Positions 63,186 to 64,000 of a DNA stretch of 64,000 nt are shown in pieces. The DNA is from Psychroflexus gondwanensis ACAM 44 (lineage in GTDB: Bacteria; Bacteroidota; Bacteroidia; Flavobacteriales; Flavobacteriaceae): positions 39,812 to 103,811 of the forward strand of contig NZ_APLF01000010.1 of NCBI RefSeq assembly GCF_000355905.1, in the 5' to 3' direction. Positions within the stretch are counted from its first letter, which is position 1. Each line of letters opens with the position of its first letter. Below the pieces are notes generated by a model. That model ran no database searches. It was given only the letters and a program-made list of their open reading frames with translations, and had not been told where the DNA came from. The translations under genes and the position numbers were made by a program.

Positions 63186-63420
63186 ACTTAAGGATTAGAA
63201 ACGGCTTCGCCGTGGTGAGTCCCATAGTAAGGTCACCGCAGCGCGTTTTAAAACCTCTAAGATACGCTCACAAGAGTTTACTCATCCAATAATTTAGGCA
63301 GTTTAGCACAGGATTGATATAGAGGAAATAGGATGAGTTTTCTCGTTAAGGCTATCCATAGATTTTGCAATTACAAAGTAGGTGAGTTTCTTAAATAAAA
63401 CCAAAGGTTTTGGGAGTTAT
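63186..63420. other. Unassigned stretch, possibly decayed sequence
   Basis: About 230 bases of normal complexity between array regions. Contains GGCTTCGCC hairpin near 63205 and a short ORF (RMSFLVKAIHRFCNYKVGEFLK, about 63331-63396) with no recognised relative. No gene or RNA identified. Confidence 0.35.
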
Positions 63421-63423
63421 TTT

Positions 63424-63751
63424 TCGTGTAATTGTATATTGGTGTAATGGTGGAGTGGTGTAATGGTGTAGTTGGAGAGTCGAAGAGTCATTAGTCAAGT
63501 GGTCTAGGGTGATCTCAATGTGCTGCTAAGGGGAATTATTTCAAAATTCAAATCTCAAATTTACTATCTCAAAATTTAAAATGTTTTCGTGTATTCGTGT
63601 GATGGTGGAGTGGAGTAATGGTGGAGTGGTGTTTTCGTGTATTCGTGTATTCGTCTAGTGGTGTAATGGTGTAGTAGGATAGTTGGAAGTTGGTAGTCTG
63701 TAGTCAGATGGTCGAGAGTGATCCCCGATGTGGTGCTAAGGGGAATGATTC
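63424..63751 (+). repeat. GGTGTAATGGTGTAGT arrays and a 55-bp direct repeat
   Basis: Two stretches (63430-63475, 63590-63670) hold GTGTAATG, GTGGAGTG and TTCGTGTA units of 8 bases. A block AGTCATTAGTCAAGTGGTCT ... GCTAAGGGGAATTATT (63486-63540) recurs at 63694-63750 with substitutions. Between them are AT-rich sequences related to the AT-rich block of the mosaics. Confidence 0.7.
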
Positions 63752-63801
63752 TAATTGAATATTAAAATAAGCTATCCATTGTTATTTATTCATATAAATT
63801 A

Positions 63802-63853
63802 TTTGCACTTAGGTAGTGCGTTTATTTAATAATTTGCACTATTGTAGTGCGTA
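63802..63853. repeat. Paired small hairpins GCACT..AGTGC
   Basis: TTTGCACTTAGGTAGTGCG and TTTGCACTATTGTAGTGCG stand in direct repeat 31 bases apart, each with a 5-base stem GCACT/AGTGC. Could be operator-like or another small dispersed palindrome. Confidence 0.45.
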
Positions 63854-63867
63854 TTTAGCCATTAGCT

Positions 63868-63945
63868 TGTCATCTCGAGGGAAACGCAGTGACGAGAGAT
63901 CTTTTCTCCCATTCCGTGCAAGGTGATAGCCGCGATGCGGAATCT
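63868..63945 (-). repeat. Dispersed element: GTCACTGCGTTTCCCTC part plus ATTCCG hairpin (inverted relative of 41372-41450)
   Basis: The order of parts is the reverse complement of that at 41372-41450: GTCATCTCGAGGGAAACGCAG, then AGATCTTTTCTC, then ATTCCG ... CGGAAT. The two parts therefore travel as a unit. The GTCACTGCG part alone recurs at about 38535, 40371 and 44950. Confidence 0.7.
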
Positions 63946-64000
63946 GTTTAAGTAATATATTTAGGCTTTAAGTAATTTCTTGTTTAAGCTTTAGATAGAA

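Noticed and set aside
61720..63190. Diversity-generating retroelement, because the four-helix-bundle protein resembles bAvd
   Set aside because: No reverse transcriptase, template/variable repeat pair or target gene was seen. Only the distant family relation remains.
62723..63292. Long ORF of Asn-Pro-Leu-Thr-Arg-like repeats over the second array
   Set aside because: Low-complexity translation of AACCCGCT/AACTCGG units; not a plausible protein.

Overview
This window reads as the chromosome of a marine-type Flavobacteriaceae bacterium (Bacteroidota). Evidence: a SusC/SusD polysaccharide utilisation locus (PUL), a GLPGLI-family protein beside a TonB-type receptor, a membrane-bound triple-Tyr/LuxR-type regulator, DUF2795 beside a long SecA, an OlsF-like aminolipid acyltransferase fusion, weak Shine-Dalgarno sites, and AT-rich DNA. 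Genus cannot be fixed from sequence alone.

Layout. 1-4.4 kb: 3' end of ileS, a DksA-like gene, CYTH and HIT genes, and a fused O-/N-acyltransferase. 4.5-8.8 kb: a cassette (small secreted protein, GLPGLI protein, TonB-type receptor) bounded by a 114-bp direct repeat of the 3' end of mscL, followed by intact mscL. 9.2-24.4 kb: a carbohydrate locus with LacI regulator, GH3 beta-glucosidase, two surface lipoproteins, SusD, SusC, a membrane-spanning one-component regulator and a sugar porter. It has no endo-acting glycanase, so oligosaccharides are the likelier substrate. 24.8-37.1 kb: housekeeping and metabolic genes (alcohol dehydrogenase, Na+/solute symporter, aldo/keto reductase, trpS, plsC, yebC, secA).

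37.2-46.0 kb: three gene-poor stretches, separated by cob(I)alamin adenosyltransferase and a PiT phosphate transporter. They are dense mosaics of dispersed palindromes (REP/BIME-like) and short-unit arrays whose unit is 7-8 bp with degenerate positions. 46.0-61.7 kb: an OmpA-family gene, then a leftward surface-polysaccharide (O-antigen/capsule) locus: wecB (frameshifted), two tandem sugar 3,4-ketoisomerases, acetyltransferase, aminotransferase, sulfotransferase, Wzx flippase, three glycosyltransferases, a Wzy-like membrane protein, a second Wzy-like protein fused to a glycosyltransferase, initiating sugar transferase and PglD-like acetyltransferase. A GIY-YIG gene framed by inverted REP hairpins interrupts this locus.

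61.7-64.0 kb: a four-helix-bundle (S23/IVP-like) gene packed between two long, two-armed arrays of TTTCGGGTT and AACCCGCC/AACTCGG units that touch its stop codon and lie a few bases from its start. More dispersed repeats follow.

The best candidate for something undescribed is the short-unit array family: 7-8 bp units with variable positions, flush against or running into gene ends, and associated with small genes of the four-helix-bundle and GIY-YIG families. The mscL-bounded receptor cassette is the second candidate. No rRNA, tRNA, transposase, integrase or CRISPR array was recognised.
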